A stretch of DNA of 22,315 bases from Bovifimicola sp050309585 (GCA_050309585.1 JBNRML010000006.1:1-22315); one strand, 5' to 3'. Positions 1 through 7,393 are shown, counted from the first letter of the stretch. Notes: generated by a model not told the origin, from the letters alone. Numbers and translations: made by a program.

Positions 1-45
1 CCTATCAGTAGCTGAAAGATTTAGTTTAGTAGCAGTTCTTCCCAT
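1..45 (-). pseudogene. IS630-type transposase, N-terminal end only (cut by window edge)
   Basis: The reverse strand from 45 to 1 reads ATG followed by codons for MGRTATKLNLSATDR. This resembles the start of IS630-family helix-turn-helix transposases, which begin with a short basic stretch and then enter the DNA-binding helices. A GGAGGG ribosome binding site lies 7 nt upstream of the ATG, and a good promoter lies further upstream, so this is a true gene start and not a chance ORF. The gene runs out of the window to the left, so I cannot tell whether it is intact. It is labelled pseudogene only because it is incomplete here. The family call rests on 15 residues. Confidence 0.55.
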
Positions 46-74
46 GAAAATGCCCTCCAGAATAATCTGGATAC

Positions 75-103
75 ATTATATCATAGCGGAAGGATATAGT
101 CCA
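75..103 (-). promoter_or_regulatory. Sigma-A-type promoter for the IS630-like transposase
   Basis: On the minus strand a TGGACT -35 box (98-103) and a perfect TATAAT -10 box (75-80) are separated by 17 nt. They point toward the transposase start at 45, which has a GGAGGG Shine-Dalgarno sequence. Spacing and boxes are near consensus. Confidence 0.6.
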
Positions 104-143
104 TCTATTAAAAAAATATTGCACTAGGGCATAAAATAAAAAA

Positions 144-169
144 GAGCAAATAAATTATGGAGTTTGCTC
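144..169 (+). promoter_or_regulatory. Hairpin just upstream of the first ribosome binding site
   Basis: GAGCAAA at 144-150 can pair with TTTGCTC at 163-169 (7 bp, 12-nt loop). The 3' arm is part of a leader motif that recurs before other genes here. The stem ends immediately before the GAGGA ribosome binding site of the gene starting at 186, so it may affect initiation or simply be chance. Confidence 0.3.
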
Positions 170-185
170 AGGAATGAGGATTATT

Positions 186-680
186 GTGAACAGAAAATTA
201 ACCGGATTTAGTGATATGAGTGCTGAAATAGAGCGAAAAAAATATGAAGCAAGTATGAAGGATATATACATTGGCCTGGGATTTGGGGTTGTGTTGTATT
301 ACCTTTTACCGTTTTTGGCAATGATAGCGGGTATTGGCGTTGTGGTTCCTTTTATGATTCTTATGGTAAATACCCTATATGTTTTCATAGCCAGTTACAT
401 ACACGGAATAAAGCATAATTTTAATGCGATTGTACCAATTTTGTTCTCCTGCTTTTTCATACCATCTGTGATAGTATTCAGATATGATATTTCCTTTGCA
501 CTCGCAACAGTAATATACCTTGTTTTAGGATACTTTGGAGAGCTGACAGCATATCTCTTTATCAGGAGAAAGAACAGTGGAAAGCTTCCATTTGGTTTAA
601 ACTGGCTTGTAAAGGATGGAAAAAATAATAAACAGAGTGGAAACAATAAAGGCAATAAAAACGGGAAAAATAAGAGATAA
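186..680 (+). CDS. Small multi-pass membrane protein of unknown function
   Basis: I do not recognise the family. The protein is about 164 residues. After a charged N-terminal stretch of about 30 residues it has roughly four hydrophobic helices, two before and two after a short charged loop containing SYIHGIKHNF, and ends in a very basic, Asn/Lys/Gly-rich tail that is probably cytoplasmic. I chose the GTG at 186 because GAGGA lies 5 nt upstream. The in-frame ATG at 174 is inside the ribosome binding site, as seen repeatedly in this window. It is followed after 58 nt by another small membrane gene and then the pyrophosphatase gene, so the three may be co-transcribed. No catalytic motif is visible. 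It could be a small transporter-like or accessory membrane protein, but nothing in the sequence decides this. Confidence 0.7.
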   Translation: MNRKLTGFSDMSAEIERKKYEASMKDIYIGLGFGVVLYYLLPFLAMIAGIGVVVPFMILMVNTLYVFIASYIHGIKHNFNAIVPILFSCFFIPSVIVFRYDISFALATVIYLVLGYFGELTAYLFIRRKNSGKLPFGLNWLVKDGKNNKQSGNNKGNKNGKNKR

Positions 681-738
681 TAGAAATCAGAAGAAGTAAT
701 GATAAGTAGTAAATAATATATAAAAGGAACGGTGAAAT

Positions 739-927
739 ATGTTAAATAAACTGAGAGAATGGGTAGACAATAACAGAAGAGGCGCAATATATATTTATAT
801 TGTTATTATCTATATATTAATTATGCTGGTTATAGTTGAGTTTTTTGGTGATGGCGGGATGTTTACTGGTAAAATGGAGGAGACAACAAAGGAAACCTAT
901 AATATTGAGACATCAATGAAAGAGTAG
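739..927 (+). CDS. 62-residue single-pass membrane protein, unknown function
   Basis: A short ORF with a plausible AAGGAAC ribosome binding site starts at an ATG. The protein has a basic N terminus (LREWVDNNRRG), one strongly hydrophobic Ile/Tyr/Val-rich helix at about residues 17-36, and an acidic, Thr/Glu-rich C-terminal tail of about 26 residues. By the positive-inside rule the N terminus would be cytoplasmic and the tail outside. It sits between another small membrane gene and the pyrophosphatase gene on the same strand with short gaps. I know of no family. The gene is supported by the clean hydrophobic/charged pattern and its operon-like position. Confidence 0.6.
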   Translation: MLNKLREWVDNNRRGAIYIYIVIIYILIMLVIVEFFGDGGMFTGKMEETTKETYNIETSMKE

Positions 928-968
928 GGCTGAAAATGTGAAAATTTGTGGGAAAAGAGGTTGTTTTT

Positions 969-2618
969 ATGGCAATGAGAAATAATAAAATATATGTAAT
1001 CGGACACAGAAATCCTGACACAGATTCTATTTGTTCTGCCATTGCATACGCATATTTGAAAAATCAGACAGGGGAAGAGGAGTATGTTGCAAAAAGAGCA
1101 GGTCAGATAAATGAGGAAACTCAGTTTGTACTGGACTATTTTAATGTGGAATTGCCGGGATACGTAAATGATATTGGAACCCAGGTTAAGGATATTGAGA
1201 TTCGTGAAACAGAGGGTGTCAGCAGGGAAATTTCCCTTAAGAGAGCCTGGAACCTTATGAAGGAATTAAATGTTGTTACTCTTCCGGTAACAAAGCATGG
1301 AAGACTGGAGGGAGTCATTACAACGGAGGACATTGCTGAGGCCTATATGGATGTAAGGGATTCTAAAATATTGTCCACCGCACATACAGTATTTAAAAAT
1401 ATTGTTGACACATTGGATGGAACAATGATTTGTGGAAACATATCAGCATATTATACAAAGGGAAAGGTCCTGATTGCGGCGGCAAATCCGGATATGATGG
1501 AAAATTATATCGAGGAGGGAGACCTGGTTATTTTAGGAAACCGTTATGAATCCCAGCTCTGTGCAATTGAAATGAATGCAGGCTGTATAGTGGTCTGCGA
1601 GGGCGCAAATGTTTCCATGACCATTAGAAAGCTGGCAGAGGAACACAACTGTACGATAATAAGCTCACCTCACGATGCCTATACTGTGGCCAGACTCATA
1701 AATCAGAGTATGCCTATAAGTTATTTTATGTCAAAGGAAAACATCATCACATTTAGGACAGACGATTTTACAGAAGATATAAAAAGTGTAATGGCGAAGA
1801 AGCGCCACAGGGATTTTCCGGTGGAAAACAAGAAGGGAAAATACGTTGGAATGATTTCGAGACGTAATCTCTTAAATGCGGACAAAAAGAAAATAATTCT
1901 GGTGGACCACAATGAGAGAGACCAGGCAGTTGAGGGACTGGAAAATGCAGAGATACTTGAAGTTATTGACCACCACAGAATAGGTTCTCTTGAGACATTG
2001 TCACCGGTATATTTCAGAAATCAGCCTTTGGGATGCACAGCCACAATAATTTATCAGATGTTTATGGAAAATGGAGTGGAGATACCTAAGCATATTTCGG
2101 GTGTGCTGTGCGCTGCCATTTTATCAGATACATTGATGTTCCGTTCTCCTACCTGTACTGTTGTGGACAGAAAGGCGGCAGAAAATCTTGCGGGGATAGC
2201 CGGGATAGAGGTTGAACAGTTTGCAACTGAAATGTTCAGGGCAGGAAGCAATCTTAAGAGTAAATCCGCAGAAGAAATATTCTATCAGGATTTCAAAAAA
2301 TTTGTGATTGGTGACACTGATATTGGTGTCGGTCAGATTAATTCCCTTGATGGAAATGAATTAAGTATAATAAAGGATAAGCTGGTAACATATCTTGATA
2401 AGGCATATAGTGAACACGGACTCAGCATGATTTTCTTTATGCTCACAAATATAATTTCTGAGTCAACGGAGGTTCTTTTTGTGGGAAATAATGCGGATAC
2501 ACTGCTTGAAGAGGCATTTGGGATGAAAATCGAAAACTATTCACTAATCTTAAATGGTGTTGTGTCAAGAAAAAAACAGTTCATTCCACCATTGATTGAA
2601 AGCATAAATGAATTGTAA
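969..2618 (+). CDS. Manganese-dependent inorganic pyrophosphatase with CBS and DRTGG domains
   Basis: Family II inorganic pyrophosphatase of the DHH superfamily, which hydrolyses pyrophosphate to two phosphates in the cytoplasm. The metal-binding motifs are visible: GHRNPDTDS with H13, D17 and D19; VDHNE with D313; and VIDHHR with D334-H335-H336. The C-terminal DHHA2 domain carries the active-site SRKKQ signature near residue 533. Between the first motif and VDHNE there is an insert of almost 300 residues holding two CBS-type segments (for example LPVTKHGRLEGVITTEDIAE and FPVENKKGKYVGMISRRNLL) around a DRTGG-type region. In this class such inserts bind adenine nucleotides and tune activity, so enzyme output probably follows cell energy state. 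Length of 549 residues fits the long form. ATG 969 has AAGAGG 8 nt upstream. An upstream in-frame GTG at 948 has no good ribosome binding site. Confidence 0.93.
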   Translation: MAMRNNKIYVIGHRNPDTDSICSAIAYAYLKNQTGEEEYVAKRAGQINEETQFVLDYFNVELPGYVNDIGTQVKDIEIRETEGVSREISLKRAWNLMKELNVVTLPVTKHGRLEGVITTEDIAEAYMDVRDSKILSTAHTVFKNIVDTLDGTMICGNISAYYTKGKVLIAAANPDMMENYIEEGDLVILGNRYESQLCAIEMNAGCIVVCEGANVSMTIRKLAEEHNCTIISSPHDAYTVARLINQSMPISYFMSKENIITFRTDDFTEDIKSVMAKKRHRDFPVENKKGKYVGMISRRNLLNADKKKIILVDHNERDQAVEGLENAEILEVIDHHRIGSLETLSPVYFRNQPLGCTATIIYQMFMENGVEIPKHISGVLCAAILSDTLMFRSPTCTVVDRKAAENLAGIAGIEVEQFATEMFRAGSNLKSKSAEEIFYQDFKKFVIGDTDIGVGQINSLDGNELSIIKDKLVTYLDKAYSEHGLSMIFFMLTNIISESTEVLFVGNNADTLLEEAFGMKIENYSLILNGVVSRKKQFIPPLIESINEL

Positions 2619-2624
2619 AATGTA

Positions 2625-2787
2625 AGAAATGAAGATAGTATGAAAAATAAGGCTGATGCCCTTATTTTTCACACAGCTATTTGCTTCTGAGCGAAGGCAA
2701 ATAGCCATGATGGCAGAAGAGAAACTGCCTGCGCAGATTTCTCTTCGCCTCTTCGCGTAAAGACGCTCAGAAATGAGGATTGGTATG
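2625..2787 (+). repeat. Structured four-hairpin element, copy A, before the flavin reductase gene
   Basis: Four consecutive hairpins fill the gap after the pyrophosphatase gene. H1 is 2641-2652 with 2660-2671 (12 bp). H2 is 2676-2684 with 2697-2705 (9 bp, with an inner TTC/GAA extension). H3 is 2716-2724 with 2738-2746 (9 bp, plus inner CTGC/GCAG at 2725-2728 and 2733-2736). H4 is GCGT 2755-2758 with ACGC 2763-2766. The left edge (AGAAATGAAGATAGTATG, 2625-2642) and right edge (AGAAATGAGGATTGGTATG, 2769-2787) are imperfect direct repeats of a ribosome-binding-site-plus-start segment. The same architecture recurs at 13198-13361, sharing 15 identical bases around H1/H2 (TTTTTCACACAGCTA). It is not a simple terminator, because H1 is followed by CACA and not a T-run. 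Confidence 0.7.
2640..2690 (+). CDS. 16-codon mini-ORF at the left edge of element A
   Basis: ATG at 2640, with a GAAGA ribosome-binding-like sequence upstream, opens a 16-codon frame (MKNKADALIFHTAICF) that stops with TGA inside the loop of hairpin H2. The mini-ORF of the second element (13217) starts with the closely related VKNHTEVLIFHTANC, so the reading frame and KN-x4-LIFHTA-x-C pattern are conserved between copies. Whether it is translated is unknown. The resemblance may simply reflect shared DNA in hairpin H1, because the 15 identical bases supply most of the matching residues. Confidence 0.2.
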   Translation: MKNKADALIFHTAICF

Positions 2788-3348
2788 GCAAGACAATATT
2801 GGAAACCGGGTAATATGTTGTACCCTGTACCACCTGTTATGGTGAGTTGTAAAAGAGAAGGTGAAAGACCAAATATTATTACAGTGGCATGGGCGGGAAC
2901 CATTTGTACAAATCCACCGATGTTGTCAATTTCTGTTAGACCTGAAAGATATTCATATGATATAATAAAGGAATCAAAAGAGTTTGTAGTTAATCTGGTG
3001 ACAAAAGACCTGGTTTATGCCACGGATTACTGTGGCGTGAAATCTGGCAGGGACGTGGATAAATTCAAGGAAATGAAGCTTCATGAATCCGAATCGAGGA
3101 TTGTGAAGGCACCGGGAATACAGGAAAGTCCTGTAAATATTGAGTGTCAGGTGGAGGAAATAAAGGAATTGGGAAGCCATCATCTTTTTATTGCCAGAGT
3201 AGTGTCGGTAAACATAGATGATAAGTTTATGGATGTAAAAGGGAAATTTAACCTGAATGACTCAGGACTTGTCTCATATTCTCATGGTGAATATTATGTG
3301 TTGGGCGAAAAGGCAGGCAGGTTTGGTTATTCAGTGGCAAAAAAATAA
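2785..3348 (+). CDS. Flavin reductase-like (flavoredoxin-type) FMN-binding protein
   Basis: The 187-residue protein matches the flavin reductase-like domain family, FMN-binding split-barrel proteins including flavoredoxins and NAD(P)H:flavin oxidoreductases. Typical features are the N-terminal YPVPPVMVSC strand, the ITVAWAGTICTNPPMLSISVRP segment that forms the flavin site, and FVVNLVTKDLVYATDYCGVKSGRDVDKF. Family length is usually 180-200 residues, so this looks complete. Its electron donor and acceptor cannot be read from the sequence. ATG 2785 is chosen because GAGGAT (2775-2780) is its ribosome binding site. The longer ORF start at 2773 (ATGAGGATT) lies within that site. The gene follows structured element A and precedes the OLD-family gene by 17 nt, so co-transcription with it is likely. 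Confidence 0.87.
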   Translation: MARQYWKPGNMLYPVPPVMVSCKREGERPNIITVAWAGTICTNPPMLSISVRPERYSYDIIKESKEFVVNLVTKDLVYATDYCGVKSGRDVDKFKEMKLHESESRIVKAPGIQESPVNIECQVEEIKELGSHHLFIARVVSVNIDDKFMDVKGKFNLNDSGLVSYSHGEYYVLGEKAGRFGYSVAKK

Positions 3349-3365
3349 CATAAAAAAGGGCGTGT

Positions 3366-5255
3366 GTGTTAGTGAAAATCAGTGCATTGACAATTGACAA
3401 TTTTAAGTCAGTAAGACATCTGGAGATAAAAGACATTGATAATGCTTTTATTCTGGTAGGTAAAAACAGCACAGGTAAGACAGTGGTTCTTGATGCAATC
3501 AGACTGGTTGCAGGGATGTACGAGGTTAAGGACGAGAATTTTAATGTGAACCGTGAAAGCATTGAGATATCCGTTACATTGGATATTGATGAGGAGGATT
3601 TGGAGCTTCTTCATGACAGAGGAGTTGTGTCAAAATTCAAGAAGTATGAAATCTGGCTCAAGGATTTTCAAAATAAACTGCCATCATTTAAGGATGGGAA
3701 ACTTAATTTTAAATACACCATAAATACTGACAGACAAATCAGATACACAGACGGAGTCAAGAAAAACAATCCGTACATAAGGGCTGTTTTTCCAAAGGTG
3801 TATTTCATTGATAATGAGAGAAACATTAAGGACTTTCAGGACGATTTGCTAAAGATTCAAAGTGGAAGCGATGTATCGGATGTTTTGGATGATGTGTGTA
3901 TGTTCGACAAGGCGAGAAAATGTAACAGATGCTTTGAGTGTATAGGAAAAATCAAGAAAAAGCTTCCTGAGGATTTGACAGTATATGAAACAACGAGACT
4001 TTTGGAATACAAATTGTTTAACCAGAATCTTGACACATTTGCAGACCAGGTAAACAAATATTTTGCGAAAAATGGCTCGAATTCACAGTATGTAAAGTAT
4101 GTGGCAAACTGCGATTTTGACAGGTTTTTCAGAATAGAAACCATATTGGGAAACAGAGACAGGGGAACTGCAAATAATATTGCCACGATGAGTGCGGGAA
4201 CAAAGAGCATTTATCTTTTGTCACTTATGGAGGCATACATTGAAGAGCAGAGCAAGGTGCCAAACATTATTATGATAGAGGATCCGGAAAGCTATCTTCA
4301 TCCCCAGATGCAAAAGTCTGCCAGTGAGATTCTTTACAGGTTATCTAAGAAAAATCAGGTTATTTTCTCAACTCATTCGCCTAATATGATATTCAATTTC
4401 TCAAGCAGACAGATAAAACAGGTAGTATTAGATAATGAGTTTTATACAACAGTCAACGAAAATACGGATATTGATGATATTCTTGATGACCTGGGATATA
4501 CGGCAAATGACCTGATGAATGTGAGCTTTGTATTCATAGTTGAGGGAAAACAGGACAGTAACAGGCTGCCACTGCTTTTGGAAAAATATTATTCTGAAAT
4601 ATATGATGAAAATGGAATGCTTCAGCGTATTTCAATAATACCTACTAACAGCTGTACAAATATTAAGACTTATGCAAATCTTAAGTATATAAATAAGCTG
4701 TATTTGAAGGACCAGTTTTTGATGATAAGGGACAGTGATGGAAAAAATCCAAAATATCTTGTAAAACAGCTTTGCAGCTATTATGCCCAGCGGGAGAAGG
4801 AGGATGTGGAAAATCTTCCAAGAGTGACACCAAAAAATGTTTTGGTGCTAAAGTACTATTCCTTTGAGAACTATTTTCTTGACCCAAAGGTTATGGCGGA
4901 AATTGGTGTGATTAAAAATGAAGAAGATTTCTACAATATTTTGTGGCAGAAGTACAAAGATTATCTCTACAAGCTTCCGAGTATGAAGAGAATGTGCAGG
5001 GTTACAAATGTCAGGATAAATTCAAAACAGGATTTGAAAAATAATATGGAAAATATCAGGATTTTTGTCCGTGGACATAATCTGTTTGATATATTCTATG
5101 GAAGATACAGAAATGATGCAGAGACTGAAATATTAAAAAAATATATTGATGCTGCACCAAGAGAGAATTTTGCGAATATACTAAATGCTATAGACAGATT
5201 TGTGTATTTTGAAAACAGGAGAAAAGAGGACACCGAAGGTAATGCAGAAAAATAA
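3366..5255 (+). CDS. OLD-family protein: SMC/ABC-type ATPase with TOPRIM domain
   Basis: About 629 residues. The N-terminal ATPase domain has a Walker A GKNSTGKT at residues 32-39, a signature-like MSAGTKS near 275, Walker B IIMIEDPE near 302-309 followed by SYLHP, and THSP near 336. A C-terminal TOPRIM domain follows, with FIVEGKQD near 390 and RDSDG near 455, the usual acidic metal-binding motifs of OLD nucleases. OLD proteins couple ATP hydrolysis to DNA cleavage. There is no UvrD-like helicase next to it, so it resembles stand-alone class 1 OLD and not a Gabija pair. An unusual insert carries C178, C186, C189 and C192 (C-x7-C-x2-C-x2-C), possibly metal binding. GTG 3366 follows AAAAAAGGG at 5 nt; GTG 3372 is the alternative. 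The last 14 nt overlap the next gene, suggesting coupled expression. A role in DNA repair or phage defence is inference. Confidence 0.85.
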   Translation: MLVKISALTIDNFKSVRHLEIKDIDNAFILVGKNSTGKTVVLDAIRLVAGMYEVKDENFNVNRESIEISVTLDIDEEDLELLHDRGVVSKFKKYEIWLKDFQNKLPSFKDGKLNFKYTINTDRQIRYTDGVKKNNPYIRAVFPKVYFIDNERNIKDFQDDLLKIQSGSDVSDVLDDVCMFDKARKCNRCFECIGKIKKKLPEDLTVYETTRLLEYKLFNQNLDTFADQVNKYFAKNGSNSQYVKYVANCDFDRFFRIETILGNRDRGTANNIATMSAGTKSIYLLSLMEAYIEEQSKVPNIIMIEDPESYLHPQMQKSASEILYRLSKKNQVIFSTHSPNMIFNFSSRQIKQVVLDNEFYTTVNENTDIDDILDDLGYTANDLMNVSFVFIVEGKQDSNRLPLLLEKYYSEIYDENGMLQRISIIPTNSCTNIKTYANLKYINKLYLKDQFLMIRDSDGKNPKYLVKQLCSYYAQREKEDVENLPRVTPKNVLVLKYYSFENYFLDPKVMAEIGVIKNEEDFYNILWQKYKDYLYKLPSMKRMCRVTNVRINSKQDLKNNMENIRIFVRGHNLFDIFYGRYRNDAETEILKKYIDAAPRENFANILNAIDRFVYFENRRKEDTEGNAEK

Positions 5256-5745
5256 TGTAATTTTGATTGGAATGCCGGGCGTTGGCAAAAGTACTGCCGG
5301 AGTAGTGCTGGCAAAAATTTTAGGCTATCATTTTGTGGATGCGGATATTGTAATTCAACAGAAGGAAGGAAGACTTTTAAGGGATATAATAGAAGCAGAA
5401 GGCGTTGATGGATTTATTGCCATAGAAAATAAGATAAATTCGGAAATTGAAGGCGAAAAAACCGTTATTTCCACCGGTGGAAGTGTTGTATATGGCAAAG
5501 AGGCCATGGAACACTACAGGAAAATTGGAACAGTTGTTTTTCTTAAACTGGATTTTGAAAGCCTGAAAGAAAGACTTGGTGACATAAAAAACAGGGGAGT
5601 AGTTCTCCGGGAAGGGCAGGATTTAAAGGCACTTTACGAGGAGAGAACACCGCTGTATGAGCAGTATGCAGATGTCATTATTGACGAAAAAGGTTCGAAT
5701 GTTGAGGAAACTATTGGAAAGTTAGTACAAGAATTGAAAAAGTAA
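5242..5745 (+). CDS. aroK: Shikimate kinase-like P-loop kinase
   Basis: A 167-residue protein of the shikimate kinase/gluconokinase P-loop family. Walker A is GMPGVGKST (residues 10-18), and the acidic pair FVDADIVIQ includes D35, the expected substrate/Mg region. PLYEQYAD near the C terminus matches the adenine/lid region of AroK. Shikimate kinase would phosphorylate shikimate for aromatic amino acid synthesis, but some expected substrate residues differ. The usual F-R-x-x-E motif is FIAIE (I59 in place of Arg), the usual triple-Gly motif reads STGGSVV, and the lid's R-P-L-L is replaced by NRGVVL. Annotation as aroK is therefore by fold and may be wrong on substrate. ATG 5242 overlaps the OLD gene by 14 nt. 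The longer frame from 5200 lies inside that gene. No other aromatic-pathway gene is nearby. Confidence 0.7.
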   Translation: MQKNNVILIGMPGVGKSTAGVVLAKILGYHFVDADIVIQQKEGRLLRDIIEAEGVDGFIAIENKINSEIEGEKTVISTGGSVVYGKEAMEHYRKIGTVVFLKLDFESLKERLGDIKNRGVVLREGQDLKALYEERTPLYEQYADVIIDEKGSNVEETIGKLVQELKK

Positions 5746-5773
5746 TTTACAAAAAAATACTATGTGCTATAAT
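5746..5773 (+). promoter_or_regulatory. Sigma-A-type promoter for murA
   Basis: TTTACA (5746-5751) and TATAAT (5768-5773) are separated by 16 nt, directly after the aroK-like stop codon and about 48 nt before the murA start. The -10 box is perfect and the -35 box matches at five of six positions. Confidence 0.6.
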
Positions 5774-5821
5774 CTGTTTTGATAGTTAAGAGTTGAAGAG
5801 TTTCTGAAATGGAGATTATTT

Positions 5822-7114
5822 ATGGAGCAATACATCATTAAGGGCGGGGTCCCTTTGAAAGGTGAAGTAGAAATTAGTGGTGCAAAAAATGCAGCACTTG
5901 CAATATTAGCTGCTGCCATTATGACAGAAGATACAGTCAAGGTTACAAATTTACCTGACGTTAGAGATATAAATGTTTTATTACAGTCAATCGCAGAGAT
6001 TGGTGCGGTTGTGGATAGAGTTGACAGAAACACTGTTTTGATAAATGGAAGTACTATTTCTTCTGTTACGGTGGATTACGAATATATAAAGAAAATAAGG
6101 GCTTCGTATTATTTGTTGGGAGCTTTGCTCGGAAGATTTCACGAGGCAGAGGTTGCACTTCCAGGTGGATGTGATATCGGAAGCAGACCTATTGACCAGC
6201 ACATCAAAGGCTTTAAGGCTTTAGGTGCAGAGGTATTAATCGAGCACGGAATGATTAAGGCAAAAGCAGAGAGGCTTATGGGAAACCATATTTTCATGGA
6301 CGTTGTTTCGGTTGGTGCCACAATTAATGTTATGCTAGCGGCTGCATTGGCAGATGGAAACACCATTATTGAAAATGCGGCTAAGGAACCACATGTGGTT
6401 GACGTGGCAAATATGCTTAACAGCATGGGTGCCAATATAAAGGGTGCAGGTACAGACGTTATCCGTATTAAGGGAGTTGAGAAGCTTCACAAAACGGATT
6501 ATCCTGTTATTCCTGACCAGATAGAAGCAGGTACATTTATGTTTGCGGCTGCGGCCACAAATGGAAATGTATTGGTTAAAAATGTTATTCCAAAGCATTT
6601 AGAGGCTATTACGGCTAAACTTCTTGAGATTGGCTGTACAATTGAAGAGTATGATGATGCTGTCAGAGTTATTGGAACAAGAAAATTGGAGAGTACCCAG
6701 GTTAAGACACTTCCTTATCCTGGTTATCCTACAGATATGCAGCCACAGATTGCCGTCACTTTGTCCATTGCCCAGGGAACAAGTATCGTTACTGAGAGCA
6801 TATTTGAAAATAGATTTAAATACGTTGCTGAACTGGCACGTATGGGCGCAAATATTAAAGTGGAAGGAAATACGGCCATAATAGACGGTGTGGTTGGACT
6901 TACCGGAGCAGAGATAAGTGCACCTGATTTGAGAGCAGGAGCTGCACTTGTAATAGCAGGTCTTGTGGCAAAGGGATTTACTACCATTGATGATATTGTG
7001 TATATCCAGAGGGGCTACGAGAATTTTGAAAGTAAGCTTAAAGGTCTCGGAGCTTTGATAGAAAAAGTAACCTCTGACAAAGAAGCACAGAAATTTAAAT
7101 TAAAAGTTGGCTAG
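5822..7114 (+). CDS. murA: UDP-N-acetylglucosamine 1-carboxyvinyltransferase
   Basis: This cytoplasmic enzyme transfers enolpyruvate from PEP to UDP-GlcNAc, the first committed step of peptidoglycan precursor synthesis. The 430-residue length is normal. Visible signatures are SGAKNAAL with K22-N23, KIRASYYLLGALLGR, and the catalytic loop LPGGCDIGSRPIDQH with Cys117, the residue attacked by fosfomycin in the sensitive family. YPTDMQPQ and the C-terminal YIQRGYENFESKLKGLGA are also typical. The start is ATG 5822, preceded by GGAGATTATTT. Its own promoter lies just upstream, so it is not dependent on the aroK-like operon. Many Firmicutes carry two murA paralogues. This sequence alone does not tell which one this is. 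Confidence 0.95.
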   Translation: MEQYIIKGGVPLKGEVEISGAKNAALAILAAAIMTEDTVKVTNLPDVRDINVLLQSIAEIGAVVDRVDRNTVLINGSTISSVTVDYEYIKKIRASYYLLGALLGRFHEAEVALPGGCDIGSRPIDQHIKGFKALGAEVLIEHGMIKAKAERLMGNHIFMDVVSVGATINVMLAAALADGNTIIENAAKEPHVVDVANMLNSMGANIKGAGTDVIRIKGVEKLHKTDYPVIPDQIEAGTFMFAAAATNGNVLVKNVIPKHLEAITAKLLEIGCTIEEYDDAVRVIGTRKLESTQVKTLPYPGYPTDMQPQIAVTLSIAQGTSIVTESIFENRFKYVAELARMGANIKVEGNTAIIDGVVGLTGAEISAPDLRAGAALVIAGLVAKGFTTIDDIVYIQRGYENFESKLKGLGALIEKVTSDKEAQKFKLKVG

Positions 7115-7121
7115 ATTTTTG

Positions 7122-7170
7122 TTGACAAGATAAATTAAATTTGTTAACTTATATAAAAAGTTCATATAAT
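7122..7170 (+). promoter_or_regulatory. Promoter region for the SAM riboswitch-metK transcript
   Basis: TTGACA at 7122-7127 is a perfect -35 box, with a weak TAACTT -10 at 7145-7150 (17 nt). A second possibility is TTGTTA (7141-7146) with a perfect TATAAT at 7165-7170 (18 nt), which would start the transcript just before the riboswitch aptamer. The two may be overlapping promoters. I cannot choose between them from sequence. Confidence 0.55.
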
Positions 7171-7177
7171 AATTATT

Positions 7178-7275
7178 CTCTTATTAAGAGTGGTGGAGAT
7201 ACAGGGATCTTTGAAACCACAGCAACCCCCCGGGAGGAAGGTGCTAACCTGAGCGATTTATTCGAGCAATAAGTG
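7178..7275 (+). promoter_or_regulatory. SAM-I (S-box) riboswitch aptamer
   Basis: The segment carries the S-box core: P1 strand CTTATT (7180-7185) closing with AATAAG (7268-7273), AAGAGTGGTGGAGA, GAAACCACAGCAACC, GGAAGGTGCTAACCTGAGC and the final GAGCAATAAG. These are the conserved kink-turn, pseudoknot and SAM-contact segments. In this class, SAM binding stabilises P1, frees the terminator and switches off expression. Here the target is metK, the SAM synthetase gene, giving direct feedback. An antiterminator is visible: GTGGA right after the P1 3' strand pairs with TCCAC of the terminator stem, and the flanking TTTAAC pairs with GTTAAG. This stem is incompatible with both P1 and the terminator. 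Confidence 0.95.
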
Positions 7276-7295
7276 GAATTTAACAGTGAGTTAAG

Positions 7296-7321
7296 GTCCA
7301 CACATTGTGTGGACTTTTTTT
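7296..7321 (+). terminator. Intrinsic terminator of the SAM riboswitch
   Basis: GTCCACAC (7296-7303) pairs with GTGTGGAC (7307-7314) across a 3-nt loop and is followed by seven T residues. The 5' arm is shared with the antiterminator, so this is the expression platform of the riboswitch. About 72 nt separate it from metK. Confidence 0.93.
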
Positions 7322-7393
7322 ACAGATTAATGAGTCAAAAAGCGACTCACCACGTAGGAAACTTTATCAATAATACAAGGAAAGGAAAAAGAA

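Noticed and set aside
395..787. 130-codon minus-strand ORF opposite the first membrane gene
   Set aside because: It is a shadow of the hydrophobic + strand gene; no ribosome binding site or family resemblance.
2641..2671. Hairpin H1 of element A as the pyrophosphatase terminator
   Set aside because: The stem is strong, but its T-rich tract is inside the 3' arm and is followed by CACA, and the same hairpin recurs in copy B where no terminator is needed in that place.
3366..5255. Gabija-like or other two-gene defence system around the OLD-family ATPase
   Set aside because: No UvrD-like helicase, reverse transcriptase or toxin gene is adjacent. Neighbours are a flavin reductase and an aroK-like gene.
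5767..6033. Minus-strand ORFs within murA and other genes
   Set aside because: All overlap well-supported + strand genes with clear motifs and lack their own initiation signals.
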